DNA of 54,832 nt, taken from the NCBI GenBank assembly GCA_947630825.1, contig CANRJA010000012.1, positions 1 through 54,832 of the forward strand. Reading direction: 5' to 3'. A program made the position numbers and the translations under genes. Positions 44,845 to 53,940 of the stretch are shown piece after piece. Numbering within the stretch: the first letter of the stretch is position 1; each line of letters starts with the position of its first letter. Source of the stretch: an uncultured Clostridia bacterium. GTDB taxonomy: Bacteria > Bacillota > Clostridia > Oscillospirales > Ruminococcaceae. The notes under the pieces are model-generated. The model searched no databases, was not told where the DNA came from, and worked only from the letters and a program-made list of their open reading frames with translations.

Positions 44845-44871
44845 ATGAAAATCATCAGACCTCCTCCTTGA
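44845..44871 (+). CDS. Leader peptide MKIIRPPP
   Basis: An AAAGGA site lies eight bases before an ATG that opens an eight-codon frame encoding MKIIRPPP, ending in TGA. Three consecutive prolines before the stop are a classical slow or stalling sequence for ribosomes. A terminator (44902-44937) follows 30 bases later, just before the adhesin gene. The arrangement resembles transcription attenuation controlled by a leader peptide. Being so short, it could also be accidental. Confidence 0.45.
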   Translation: MKIIRPPP

Positions 44872-44901
44872 CGGAAAAACAAAATTAAATAAATACACAC
44901 A

Positions 44902-44937
44902 AAAGGACAGTTCAAATTTTGAATTGTCCTTTTTTTA
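44902..44937 (+). terminator. Terminator hairpin directly in front of the adhesin gene, possible attenuator
   Basis: AAAGGACA-G-TTCAA and TTGAA-T-TGTCCTTT form a long stem, followed by a run of seven T. Only 19 bases separate it from the adhesin start codon, so no promoter fits in between and expression needs read-through. Confidence 0.85.
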
Positions 44938-44956
44938 CTTAGAAAGGACGGTAAAA

Positions 44957-47900
44957 ATGAAACTGATCAAACGAATAAAAACTTTCGGAATGGCAGCGGT
45001 AATGGCAAGCAGTATGTTACTGTCATCATTTACTGGAATAACAGCTTCTGCTACAATGAGCGACACCTATTATAATGCCAGAACAAACAGCAATAAAGTA
45101 ACACTGGCTACAGCTGCTGCTGACAGTTCCAATCCCTACATTTTAAAACAAGACGATAAAATCGCAGCAAGCTATCAATATATGCTAAAAACCACAAATG
45201 ACAGTCAGGTATCTGTAGTTGTTAATGGCAATAGTAATATGAATGCAACAGGTCAAACAAAAATAACAGGCGGAAGATATAATGGAACATCTGATGCAAA
45301 ACTGGTCTGGGCTCTGACTGATAACTTAAAAGGTAAAATAGTCGCAACATATTCTCACTGCGGATTTTATAAAGGAAAAGAAATTGCTGTGAAAATGACG
45401 GTACAGGATTGGGAGTTCCTTGATAACAACCAATCGAGAAACGATACAGCTACTACTGCGGATGACGCTAATTGTGCGTATATAACTTTTCCAGGCAAAA
45501 ACTTACGAAACGACGATACTAACAGAATAGGTGTTAGCACAGTTTATTGCTCTTGGGTCAAAGTAAAATATGATTTCGTTGTGCAAGGTACTAATACGCC
45601 AGTTGATATTAAGGGTTATACAACATTTAACGATATAGACGGCTGTCAAGGAATACATTTCATTCAGAATTATGGCAAGATATATCCGAACAGTAACGGC
45701 GCATTACTTCACTACTATCCCGTAAATGGTACGCCATATATATTCGATGGATCATTATGTGCTGATGCAAGTGAAAATGATTCAGAGTATTGGATAACAA
45801 GTACATTTAGCGGAACATCTATGACTATTGCTTTTACATTTGGAATGAACAATAAAATGGACAGCGGTGTTGGCAATGGTAAAATTCGTGGAGGTGCAGG
45901 TTGGATAATCCACTACGACAAAAAGGTGGTAAGGTCTGCTCTTGAACCTGAAAAAACTGTTTCAGACAGCGATGAAACAGATGTGGAATTTAATACTCTG
46001 TCTAATAGAAGTGAAGCCTTCACATATAAAATATCAAACTATATAGCGTATGAGGACACAAGACCATATAATTTGTTTACTATACTTGATTATGTTCCAA
46101 AAGATTTAGACGTGTTATCTGTTAAAATTACTGATGAAAGCGGAAAAGACCTGTCTGGCTCATGGGAGATAACTAAAACCAAACAAGCTGTGGAAGCACC
46201 AACGACAGTTGTTGCCAACAACCACAATGCGAGTAATGCGAGTTTCTATGATAAAACATATAATTTACTAATAACAGTACGTTTAAGAGATGATGTAGAA
46301 ATATCATCAGGTTATACAATTACAAATACAGCAAATGTTACTGGAACAGGTACACCGACTTATTCCAACAGCGTAAAAACTAAAGTAAATGTAAAAGGAC
46401 CTTCAATATCAAAATATATAAATACGATAGGTACTGAAAGCTATTCGCTTCATAAAAACAGCGAAGATATAACATATGTGGGAGATTTTTATTGCGGAAA
46501 TACAAAGCAGTATTCAAGCGTTGAAATCAGAGATACTTTGCCGGAGGGTCTGAAATATAAGTCGTTCGTTATTATCGATCCTAGCAACGGAAGTTTCTAT
46601 ACTTCATACGGTACATTAAATTCGGGAAGCAGTTCAAACTTTCGGTTTACTTTTAATCAAAGTGATCTCCCTAAAATTTTCAACAAAACACTTCGGTATT
46701 TTCTTACTGTCACAGCAGATAAAAAATATAACGGTAATGCAACAAAAAATGAGGTAATGCCTAATACTGCTTCTTTGATAGTAGACGGTAAAACTGTAAA
46801 TTCCAACACACCTAAACTCTACTGTTCGGGAGTGAACAGTCCCGAAAAAGATGTAGATAAGTATGAGGTGTCTGAAAAAACAGAGGATGTAACTTTTACA
46901 ATTTCAAATAAGGTAGAAAGCAAGACAAAAGAGTATTATTACAATTCCTATGTAATAAAAGATACCCTTGATGAAGTTCTCAGATATGATTCGGCAAGGG
47001 TTGTTAATGAAAGCGGTACGGATGTAACAAGCCTGTTCAATATCTCAAATAGCGGTAATACCGTTACAGCGACAGCAAGAAACACAGCCGCTCAAGGCTT
47101 CTACGGACACACATATAAACTGAAAATTCAATCCCATATTAAGAAAAACGCAGATTTAAGCAGCTATTGTGATGATGAAGGCATTGCAGTTATTCCAAAT
47201 ACAAGCACGCTTATAGTTGACGGAAACTCTTATCCAAGCAACACAGTCGATTTCAGATATAACCCTATTTCACAAAACAGTGCAGATAAGTATTTAATTA
47301 GTCTAAGCGGTGCTAAAGCTGAAACAACTCAGTTAAACGGTAAAACTGTAACATACTCAGGAAGTGCGTCTATACAGAACAAGGAAGCTATAACAAGTGT
47401 TGTTTTGTCTGATAAACTAAATAATAGTTTGAGATACGATGATATTTCACTTACCCTTAACGGTGATGATATAACTGATTGGGGTAATGCGTATTATGAT
47501 GAGGGAAGCAATACAATCAGCTTTACCTTTAATGATGACAGGCTATCAAGTCTTGCAGGCGAAACAATAGAATATACACTTACCTGTGAGTATGTAGGAG
47601 AGTATTCAGATGAAGATGTCGAGATACTTAATACTGTGAATTTAACTGTTAATAACGATACGGTTGATTCAAATACGCCAAAGTTGTATATATCAGGCGT
47701 CAACAATCCGATAAAGAGCGTTGATAAGTCTGAAATTTCTGAAAAAACCGAAACTGTAACCTACACGATTTCAAATGAGGTTGACAGTAAAACTCAGGAA
47801 TATTTCTATAACAGTTATGTAATATCAGATACACTTGAAGATGTTCTTGAATATAAATCTGCAAAGGTTTTAAATGAGGACGGCACAGATGTATCTAATT

Positions 47901-50563
47901 TGTTTAACATAAGTGAGAATAACAACACAGTTACAGCTACCGCACAGGATACTTCTGGAACTAGCTTTTACGGTCACACATATAAACTTGAAATAAAGGC
48001 AAGTTTAATTCAAAATGCAGATTTGAGCGGTTATTATGAAAACAACAAAGCAACCATACCGAACACAAGCAAGCTGACGGTGAACGGACATAATTACACA
48101 AGTAATACTGTTAATTTCAGCTACCAGCCTAAGTCGAATAGTGCCGATAAATATATTCTTAACAGCATAGGTGAACAATCTGAAAAAGCAGAGCTTATTG
48201 GTAACACTGTAACATATACAGGAAGTGCAGTAGTTCAGGATAATAAAGAAGTTAAAAGCGTAGCTTTATCGGACAAGCTGAACAGAAGTTTGAAGTACAA
48301 GAGCATTACTATATCTCTTGACGGAAAAGATATATCAGATTGGGGAACGGCTTATAATGATGAAGCAAGCAACACCGTTAGGTTTACTTTTAATTCAAGC
48401 AAGGTAGCTGCTCTTGCAGGAAAAACAATCAAATATACCCTTATCTGTGATTTTTCAGGTGAAATTTCAGACAAGAGTGTTGAGATACCAAATATATTAA
48501 CTCTTACTGTAAACAGTGATTCAGTATCCTCTAATGAAGCGATCCTTACAACTAAGATTGATCCTTCTATCACAAAGTATATAAACGAAAGTGACGAGGG
48601 ATATTCTTTGCATAAAAACAATGAGGATATAACCTATAGGGGTAAAATTATTGCTGGAACTGCATTAAAGTCAAAGTTGTCAATTAAGGACAACCTTGCA
48701 TCAGGCTTGACATACAAGTCGCTTAAAATATTTGACGAGAGCGGCAAGGACATTACTTCCTATGGAACAAATTCATCAAGCGGCTCAACTGTAACCTTTG
48801 TATTCAATGAAGATAAGCTGTCAGAGATATATAACACAATTCTTAGTTACGAGTTGACTGTAACTGCGTCAAAGAACTATAACGGCAGTGCAACAAAAAA
48901 TGAGGAAACACCTAACACAATCCTCTTACTTGTTGAGGATGAAACAGTACAGTCTAACACACCAAAGCTGTATCGTTCGGGTGTTAATTCCCCTGTAAAG
49001 AGCATTGATAAATCTGAAATCTCTGAAAAAACCGAAACTGTAACCTACACGATTTCAAACGAGGTTGACAGTAAAACTCAAGAGTATTTCTATAACACCT
49101 TTGTCATATCAGATAAACTAGCAGATGTACTCGAATACAAGTCAGCAAAGATAATAAACGAGAACGGTGCAGATTCTTCAAATCTCTTTACCATAACAGA
49201 AAAGAATAACACAGTCACAGCAACAGCAAAAGAAACCTCTGATGCAGGCTTTTACGGTCACACATATAAGCTAGTTATTGAGGCAGGGATAATTGACAGG
49301 AATACTGACATAAGCAAGTATTGTGATGAAAACGGAACGGCTGCTATTCCGAACACGAGTACGCTTATGGTTGACGGAAATGCTTTTACGAGTAATACGG
49401 TTAATTTCACATATAAGACGAAATCAAACAGTGTTGATAAATACATTATCAATAGAAATGGTGAAAAGTCTACAGAAGCACAGTTATATGATAATGTTGT
49501 AACTTACACAGGCAAAGCTGTAGTTAAGGACAGTAAAGCTGTAACAAGCATTGTTTTATCAGATAAGCTAGACAGCAATCTTAAATACAAAGCTATGAAT
49601 ATATCGCTTGACGGCAGCGATATATCTGATTGGGGAACGTCTAATTATGATGAAGCAAGCAACACAATTAGCTTTACATTTAATAAGGATAAGTTATCAT
49701 CAGTCGCAGGAAAGACTGTTGAATATGCTCTGACCTGTGACTATACAGGCGATTATTCAAACGAGAGTAAGGATATTTCAAACATAATAGATTTTGCAGT
49801 CAATGAAGAAACGGCAAAGTCAAATGACACTGATTTGAAAGTCCCTGTTGACAGTTATATTACTAAGTATATATACAATGGTAATGAACTTGTAAACGAA
49901 TACACATTGCCGACAGACATAAAAGATAACACAATTAATTATGGCGGTTCAATTTTAATTTCAGAAAAAGAGAAAGTTAATAACTTTGAATTTACCGATA
50001 AACTCGACAGTAATTTAGAGTTTGAATCAATCAATTTCTTTAATGGAAACAAGGAAATCAAAAGCAAAGCAGAGTGCAATAATGGTGTTGTAAAGTTGAC
50101 AATATCAGATGATTTGACCGAACTGCAAGGCAAGGTAATTCAATGGAAAATGACCTGTCGCTATGTAGGTGATGAAAAACCAACTCAAAAAATTACTATC
50201 TCTAATACGGCAAACATTATTGTCAATGATGAGTCTTATGACTCGAATAAGGTAAATGTATATATACCTACAGTAATGGAAAAGAAGTCAGTTCAAAACG
50301 GTGGCAGCACGTCAAAAGACAACACATCTAAGAATAAGTCATCAAACAATAACACATCTGATAATCAATCATCGGATAACAATTCAAACGGCAAATTGAC
50401 TTCTGCAATTAATTCATCTCAGCAAAACTCAGGCAGCACTCAGCCATACACAGGAAGTAACGGCAATAAAGCTCCTATGCTTTTATTTTCGGGTGTTGTA
50501 ATAATTGCTGCGGTTTATGCTGTGTATAGATTAAGAAAGATAAAGAGAAAAAAGAAAAAATAA
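44957..50563 (+). CDS. Giant sortase-anchored adhesin/pilin-like protein with tandem isopeptide-type repeats
   Basis: The protein has 1,868 residues. The start ATG has AGAAAGGA upstream. A signal peptide (about 30 residues, ending in ASA) is followed by a non-repeated head (about 30-340). A long stalk of related beta domains of about 100-130 residues comes next in alternating types. One type begins 'VDKSEISEKTETVTYTISN' and contains 'FYGHTYKL'; another contains 'VTYTGSA', 'LSDKLN' and 'DISDWGTAY'; a third begins 'ITKYIN' and has 'YSLHKN'. They resemble the isopeptide-forming domains of fimbrial proteins. The end is a Ser/Asn-rich spacer, the sorting signal QPYTG (about 1829-1833), a hydrophobic segment and a basic tail. 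It should be linked to the cell wall by a sortase and used for adhesion. Confidence 0.85.
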   Translation: MKLIKRIKTFGMAAVMASSMLLSSFTGITASATMSDTYYNARTNSNKVTLATAAADSSNPYILKQDDKIAASYQYMLKTTNDSQVSVVVNGNSNMNATGQTKITGGRYNGTSDAKLVWALTDNLKGKIVATYSHCGFYKGKEIAVKMTVQDWEFLDNNQSRNDTATTADDANCAYITFPGKNLRNDDTNRIGVSTVYCSWVKVKYDFVVQGTNTPVDIKGYTTFNDIDGCQGIHFIQNYGKIYPNSNGALLHYYPVNGTPYIFDGSLCADASENDSEYWITSTFSGTSMTIAFTFGMNNKMDSGVGNGKIRGGAGWIIHYDKKVVRSALEPEKTVSDSDETDVEFNTLSNRSEAFTYKISNYIAYEDTRPYNLFTILDYVPKDLDVLSVKITDESGKDLSGSWEITKTKQAVEAPTTVVANNHNASNASFYDKTYNLLITVRLRDDVEISSGYTITNTANVTGTGTPTYSNSVKTKVNVKGPSISKYINTIGTESYSLHKNSEDITYVGDFYCGNTKQYSSVEIRDTLPEGLKYKSFVIIDPSNGSFYTSYGTLNSGSSSNFRFTFNQSDLPKIFNKTLRYFLTVTADKKYNGNATKNEVMPNTASLIVDGKTVNSNTPKLYCSGVNSPEKDVDKYEVSEKTEDVTFTISNKVESKTKEYYYNSYVIKDTLDEVLRYDSARVVNESGTDVTSLFNISNSGNTVTATARNTAAQGFYGHTYKLKIQSHIKKNADLSSYCDDEGIAVIPNTSTLIVDGNSYPSNTVDFRYNPISQNSADKYLISLSGAKAETTQLNGKTVTYSGSASIQNKEAITSVVLSDKLNNSLRYDDISLTLNGDDITDWGNAYYDEGSNTISFTFNDDRLSSLAGETIEYTLTCEYVGEYSDEDVEILNTVNLTVNNDTVDSNTPKLYISGVNNPIKSVDKSEISEKTETVTYTISNEVDSKTQEYFYNSYVISDTLEDVLEYKSAKVLNEDGTDVSNLFNISENNNTVTATAQDTSGTSFYGHTYKLEIKASLIQNADLSGYYENNKATIPNTSKLTVNGHNYTSNTVNFSYQPKSNSADKYILNSIGEQSEKAELIGNTVTYTGSAVVQDNKEVKSVALSDKLNRSLKYKSITISLDGKDISDWGTAYNDEASNTVRFTFNSSKVAALAGKTIKYTLICDFSGEISDKSVEIPNILTLTVNSDSVSSNEAILTTKIDPSITKYINESDEGYSLHKNNEDITYRGKIIAGTALKSKLSIKDNLASGLTYKSLKIFDESGKDITSYGTNSSSGSTVTFVFNEDKLSEIYNTILSYELTVTASKNYNGSATKNEETPNTILLLVEDETVQSNTPKLYRSGVNSPVKSIDKSEISEKTETVTYTISNEVDSKTQEYFYNTFVISDKLADVLEYKSAKIINENGADSSNLFTITEKNNTVTATAKETSDAGFYGHTYKLVIEAGIIDRNTDISKYCDENGTAAIPNTSTLMVDGNAFTSNTVNFTYKTKSNSVDKYIINRNGEKSTEAQLYDNVVTYTGKAVVKDSKAVTSIVLSDKLDSNLKYKAMNISLDGSDISDWGTSNYDEASNTISFTFNKDKLSSVAGKTVEYALTCDYTGDYSNESKDISNIIDFAVNEETAKSNDTDLKVPVDSYITKYIYNGNELVNEYTLPTDIKDNTINYGGSILISEKEKVNNFEFTDKLDSNLEFESINFFNGNKEIKSKAECNNGVVKLTISDDLTELQGKVIQWKMTCRYVGDEKPTQKITISNTANIIVNDESYDSNKVNVYIPTVMEKKSVQNGGSTSKDNTSKNKSSNNNTSDNQSSDNNSNGKLTSAINSSQQNSGSTQPYTGSNGNKAPMLLFSGVVIIAAVYAVYRLRKIKRKKKK

Positions 50564-50574
50564 ATAGAAGTGAT

Positions 50575-50610
50575 AAAGGCTAATCAACGTAAAAATTGAT
50601 TAGCCTTTTT
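50575..50610 (+). terminator. Terminator after the adhesin gene
   Basis: AAAGGCTAATCAA pairs with TTGATTAGCCTTT and is followed by T residues. Confidence 0.92.
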
Positions 50611-50634
50611 ACTTTATATATGAGGTAAGAAAAA

Positions 50635-51000
50635 ATGAGAGAAGTAAAACGAGGTGAAATATACTATGCCAATCTATATGACGTGACAGGAAGTGAACAG
50701 GGAGGAAAACGCCCTGTGCTTATTTTGCAAAATGACATAGGAAATCAGTTTAGCCCTACAACTATAGTGGCGGCAATTACAAGTAAAGAGAAACCAAAGC
50801 AACCTACTCACGTCAGCATTAATTCCGAATGTTTACCTAAACAGTCAATAGTATTGTTAGAGCAGATACGCACAATAGATAAAACTCGCCTTTGTGAATA
50901 TATCGGAACTGTTAATGGAAATGACATAAAGAGGATAAATAAAGCAATAGTCGTTAGCTTTGGTTTAAAATACTTAGAGGGGGATTCATTGCATAATTAA
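50635..51000 (+). CDS. MazF/PemK-family toxin without visible antitoxin
   Basis: The 121-residue protein shows the MazF fold: 'VKRGEIYYANLYDVTGSEQGG', 'KRPVLILQND', 'PTTIVAAITSK' and 'IRTIDKTRLCEYIG'. MazF proteins are sequence-specific mRNA endonucleases. The normal partner, a small MazE-like gene just upstream, is absent: the preceding gene is the giant adhesin. Only a weak GAGG is found before the ATG, and no clear promoter. It may be controlled by an antitoxin elsewhere or be one of the solitary MazF proteins common in clostridia. Confidence 0.88.
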   Translation: MREVKRGEIYYANLYDVTGSEQGGKRPVLILQNDIGNQFSPTTIVAAITSKEKPKQPTHVSINSECLPKQSIVLLEQIRTIDKTRLCEYIGTVNGNDIKRINKAIVVSFGLKYLEGDSLHN

Positions 51001-51031
51001 TAGCTTTTTTGCATATAACATAATATATTTT

Positions 51032-51068
51032 TATGCAGAAAGTTTATATGCCCTTGATTTTCTGCATA
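51032..51068 (+). promoter_or_regulatory. Inverted repeat overlapping the first Fic gene promoter, possible operator
   Basis: TATGCAGAAA (51032-51041) and TTTCTGCATA (51059-51068) are perfect inverted repeats. The second arm covers part of the -35 box. A further half copy (TGTGCAGAAA) lies downstream of the -10 box. Confidence 0.5.
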
Positions 51069-51082
51069 TTATTTGTTATAAT
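51054..51082 (+). promoter_or_regulatory. Promoter of the first Fic gene
   Basis: TTGATT (51054-51059) and TATAAT (51077-51082) lie 17 bases apart, with the start codon 25 bases downstream. Confidence 0.75.
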
Positions 51083-51106
51083 AATGTGCAGAAATGAGGA
51101 TATGAT

Positions 51107-52153
51107 ATGAGAAGGTTTGATTATTCTTTTTTAAATAATGGTTTACTTCCTGCCAATCTAGTAAATCTAACGTCCAATATTGCATCACTAAAGACAATGG
51201 CGGGTGTACGAAAAGAAGAATACACACAGATATTTACTGAACTTGAATCTGTTGCTAAGGTACAGTCAATAAAGAGTTCCAATGCCATAGAGGGCATAGT
51301 AACAAGCGATGAGCGTATTGCTGCCATAGTCAATCAGGATAGTGCGCCACTAAATCATAATGAAGCAGAGATTGCTGGTTATAGAGATGCATTGAATGAA
51401 ATCCATCTTGGGTTTGAACACATTGACTTTCGTGAGGATGATATTTTACGATTGCACAAAATGATGATGTCTATTGTTGGTTATGAGTTTGGTGGACAGT
51501 ATAAAACAGATGACAATGTAATTCTTGAAGTTGATGCAGACGGAAACCGACGTGTCCGCTTCCGCCCCACTCCAGCCTTTGAAACAAAACAAGCTGTGGA
51601 ACAGCTTGAACTTGCCTATATGGAAGCAAAAAATAATGCAAATATCAATCAGCTTTTGTTAATTCCCTGTGTTATTCTTGATTTTCTATGCATACATCCG
51701 TTTCGAGACGGCAACGGCAGAATGTCTCGTTTGCTATCGCTATTGTTGCTTTACAAAAACGGATATGATGTTGGTAAATATATTTCATTTGAGGAACAAA
51801 TCAATAACTATAAGGCTTACTATTACAAGGCTTTGAAACAATCCTCAAATGGATGGAACACTAATGAAAATACTTATTTTCCATTCATAGAAAACTTCTT
51901 GTCGACACTCTATATGTGTTACAAGGAACTAGATAAACGATTTGCAGTTGTTCACGGAAAACGGATTACTAAGAAAGCCCGTATAGAAGCGACTGTATTA
52001 AACAGTCTGACTCCTATTTCTAAAACTGAGATATGTAAGGTTCTTCCAAATGTAAGCCCTACAACCGTAGAAGCTGTGCTTGGCTCTATGGTTAGAAGCG
52101 GTGTAATCAAAAGAATTGGTGCGTCGAGAGCATCAAGATATATTAAAGCATAA
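51107..52153 (+). CDS. Fic-domain AMP-transferase-like protein with C-terminal winged helix
   Basis: The 348-residue protein carries the full Fic motif HPFRDGNGRMSR (near residue 200). An inhibitory helix of the (S/T)xxxE(G/N) type, 'SSNAIEG' at about residue 57-63, lies in front, so it is a class II self-inhibited Fic protein. The C-terminal 60 residues look like a winged helix ('SKTEICKVLPNVSPTTVEAVLGSMV', interrupted here only as a unit) that may bind DNA. Fic proteins transfer AMP to target proteins. Its own promoter with a palindrome suggests self-regulation. Confidence 0.9.
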   Translation: MRRFDYSFLNNGLLPANLVNLTSNIASLKTMAGVRKEEYTQIFTELESVAKVQSIKSSNAIEGIVTSDERIAAIVNQDSAPLNHNEAEIAGYRDALNEIHLGFEHIDFREDDILRLHKMMMSIVGYEFGGQYKTDDNVILEVDADGNRRVRFRPTPAFETKQAVEQLELAYMEAKNNANINQLLLIPCVILDFLCIHPFRDGNGRMSRLLSLLLLYKNGYDVGKYISFEEQINNYKAYYYKALKQSSNGWNTNENTYFPFIENFLSTLYMCYKELDKRFAVVHGKRITKKARIEATVLNSLTPISKTEICKVLPNVSPTTVEAVLGSMVRSGVIKRIGASRASRYIKA

Positions 52154-52165
52154 TTTTAAGTTGAA

Positions 52166-52411
52166 CTAATATTCGTTCTTTGCCTCCACAAACCATCTGG
52201 GTTCTTCATAAAACAAATATGATTGCTGATTAAGAATTCGACAGGTATATCTCATACCTATGCCGCCAGCTTTAAGGCTTGCGGCTCTTCTTTTGTCAAT
52301 AACCTTGTCAATCTCATATACCGTTCCGTCTTCCCATTTAACTGACAATGGTGTGATGTTGCCATCAGTATCAAATCTTGCTGTGACTTCAACGTATACT
52401 TTGCGTGCCAT
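52166..52411 (-). CDS. Small conserved protein usually found next to DinB-type polymerase genes
   Basis: The 81-residue protein ('MARKVYVEVTARFDTDGNI', 'RRAASLKAGGIGMRYTCRI') belongs to a conserved Firmicutes group that I know as a neighbour of Y-family polymerase genes. AGGAG precedes its ATG. Here the polymerase gene end is found 1.8 kb to the right on the same strand, and two plus-strand genes lie between. Function unknown; it may take part in the damage response. Confidence 0.7.
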   Translation of the reverse strand: MARKVYVEVTARFDTDGNITPLSVKWEDGTVYEIDKVIDKRRAASLKAGGIGMRYTCRILNQQSYLFYEEPRWFVEAKNEY

Positions 52412-52430
52412 AAAACCAACTCCTCATTTT

Positions 52431-52496
52431 ATTATTCCGAAAAATCAAAAATATTATTCCGATAAGGTTGATATTATTCCGATAATGAGGTATAAT
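52431..52496 (+). promoter_or_regulatory. Promoter of the second Fic gene with three direct repeats
   Basis: TTGATA (52468-52473) and TATAAT (52491-52496) are 17 bases apart. The sequence ATTATTCCGA occurs three times at 52431, 52453 and 52473, about two helical turns apart; the third copy lies in the promoter spacer. This is a probable binding array for a repressor, perhaps the helix-turn-helix domain of the Fic protein itself. The first two copies also lie close to the start of the minus-strand gene. Confidence 0.65.
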
Positions 52497-52528
52497 ATTA
52501 AAGAATTAATAAAGTGGGGTTAGTAAAT

Positions 52529-53422
52529 ATGTATATGACAGTTATGCAGGCAGCAAAAAAATGGGGTATTTCAGATAGAAGGATACGTACATTATGTGCA
52601 GAAGGTAAAATTTCAGGCGTCACTCGAGAGGGACGAAGTTGGTTGATTCCAACGGATGCACGAAAGCCTCAGGATGGAAGGTTTAAAACAACTGAGAGTT
52701 TGCTTGACATAATAGATAGAAAGAAAATTGAACTTGATTCCAGACGACCTTTAACAGATGGAGAAATTAAAAGGCTTATGGAAGAATTCACAGTGGAGTA
52801 CACCTATAATTCTAACGCAATTGAAGGTAACACATTGACTTTGCGTGAAACGGATATGGTATTGCGTGGATTGACAATAGCACAAAAGCCTCTAAAAGAT
52901 CATATGGAAGCGGTCGGACATAAAGAAGCTTTTGAGTTTATACAGGACTTAATAAAGGATCAAGTTCCTTTATTGGAAAGTATTATCAAACAAATTCACT
53001 ACCTTGTATTAGCTGATAAAAAAGATGATAGAGGTGTTTACAGAAGAGTTCCTGTAAGAATTATGGGAGCAAAACATGAACCTGTGCAGCCATATCTAAT
53101 ACAACCCAAAATGGAGCAATTACTGGAATCTTATATAAACAGCACAGAGCATATTATTCCTAGACTTGCACGCTTTCATATAGAATTTGAGGGGATTCAC
53201 CCTTTTATCGATGGTAATGGAAGAACAGGACGCTTGCTTGTTAATATGGAATTGATGAAAGCAGGGTATCCTCCGATTGATATAAAATTTTCAGATAGAG
53301 TTGCTTATTATAAAGCCTTTGATGAATATTATGAGAAAAATAACCTTAATGCAATGGAAAAGTTGTTTGCAAACTATGTTAATGTAAGATTAGATAGCTA
53401 TTTGGCAATGTTAGAAAGTTAA
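52529..53422 (+). CDS. Fic-domain protein with N-terminal helix-turn-helix
   Basis: The 297-residue protein starts with a MerR/excisionase-like DNA-binding domain ('VMQAAKKWGISDRRIRTLC', 'GKISGVTREGRSWLIP', residues about 3-45). The Fic part has an inhibitory motif 'SNAIEGN' (about residue 99) and the complete active motif HPFIDGNGRTGR (about 230). Fic proteins modify other proteins with AMP or a similar group. The start ATG 52529 is chosen because the conserved domain starts there; only a weak GTGGGG lies upstream. The three direct repeats in its promoter make self-repression likely. Confidence 0.9.
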   Translation: MYMTVMQAAKKWGISDRRIRTLCAEGKISGVTREGRSWLIPTDARKPQDGRFKTTESLLDIIDRKKIELDSRRPLTDGEIKRLMEEFTVEYTYNSNAIEGNTLTLRETDMVLRGLTIAQKPLKDHMEAVGHKEAFEFIQDLIKDQVPLLESIIKQIHYLVLADKKDDRGVYRRVPVRIMGAKHEPVQPYLIQPKMEQLLESYINSTEHIIPRLARFHIEFEGIHPFIDGNGRTGRLLVNMELMKAGYPPIDIKFSDRVAYYKAFDEYYEKNNLNAMEKLFANYVNVRLDSYLAMLES

Positions 53423-53476
53423 AGACGACAGTATAATATAACTAGATAAAGCAAAAATCTATTAGGAGTGATTTTT

Positions 53477-53776
53477 ATGGCAACTAAGACAGCTAACTTA
53501 TATGCAAGAATAGAGCCTGATGTAAAAGAGCAGGCAGAGAGTATTCTTTCAAGTCTTGGCATTCCTGCGTCTAACGCAATTAATATGTTCTATAAGCAAA
53601 TTATATTGCAGAAAGGTCTGCCTTTTGAAGTTAAACTTCCAGCTACAAAACCAGTGGAAATGGGTTCTCTTACAAAGGCAGAACTGGATGCAGAAATTGA
53701 GAAAGGATATGCGGATATGCTTGCAGGACGAGCCGAGCCTGCTGAAAAGGTGTTTGATGATATACGCAGAGGTTAA
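53477..53776 (+). CDS. RelB/DinJ-family antitoxin
   Basis: The 99-residue protein has the RelB/DinJ ribbon-helix-helix start ('NLYARIEPDVKEQAESILSSLGIPASNAINMFYKQI') given here in shortened form as positions 5-40, and a C-terminal tail with 'AELDAEIEKGYADML' that would bind the toxin. AGGAG lies eight bases before the ATG, and TATAAT at 53432-53437 suggests a promoter. Its toxin gene is reduced to a fragment, so the antitoxin is an orphan. Confidence 0.85.
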   Translation: MATKTANLYARIEPDVKEQAESILSSLGIPASNAINMFYKQIILQKGLPFEVKLPATKPVEMGSLTKAELDAEIEKGYADMLAGRAEPAEKVFDDIRRG

Positions 53777-53788
53777 GGTCTGCGTATT

Positions 53789-53905
53789 ATGCCAATAGAC
53801 AATTTTGTTGTGTTATATATACCAAATGAGGATACGGGTGTAGTAACTATCATCCGTGTTATGTACGGTGGAAGAGATATAAAAGAACTACTTAATGTTA
53901 AGTGA
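53789..53905 (+). pseudogene. RelE/ParE-type toxin, only the last 38 codons left
   Basis: Directly after the antitoxin stop and in the same frame, 38 codons starting MPIDNFVVLYIPNEDTG and ending in 'IIRVMYGGRDIKELLNVK' correspond to the last two strands of a RelE/ParE toxin. The N-terminal two thirds are missing, so an internal deletion removed most of the toxin. The remnant contains no complete active site. No ribosome binding site precedes its ATG. Confidence 0.75.
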
Positions 53906-53907
53906 TT

Positions 53908-53940
53908 AAAAAAAGACAGGAATGTACTCCTGTCTTTTTT
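53908..53940. terminator. Bidirectional terminator
   Basis: AAAAAAAGACAGGA and TCCTGTCTTTTTT form a perfect stem with A- and T-runs on both sides. It serves the antitoxin remnant on the plus strand and the gene at 53939 on the minus strand. Confidence 0.92.
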
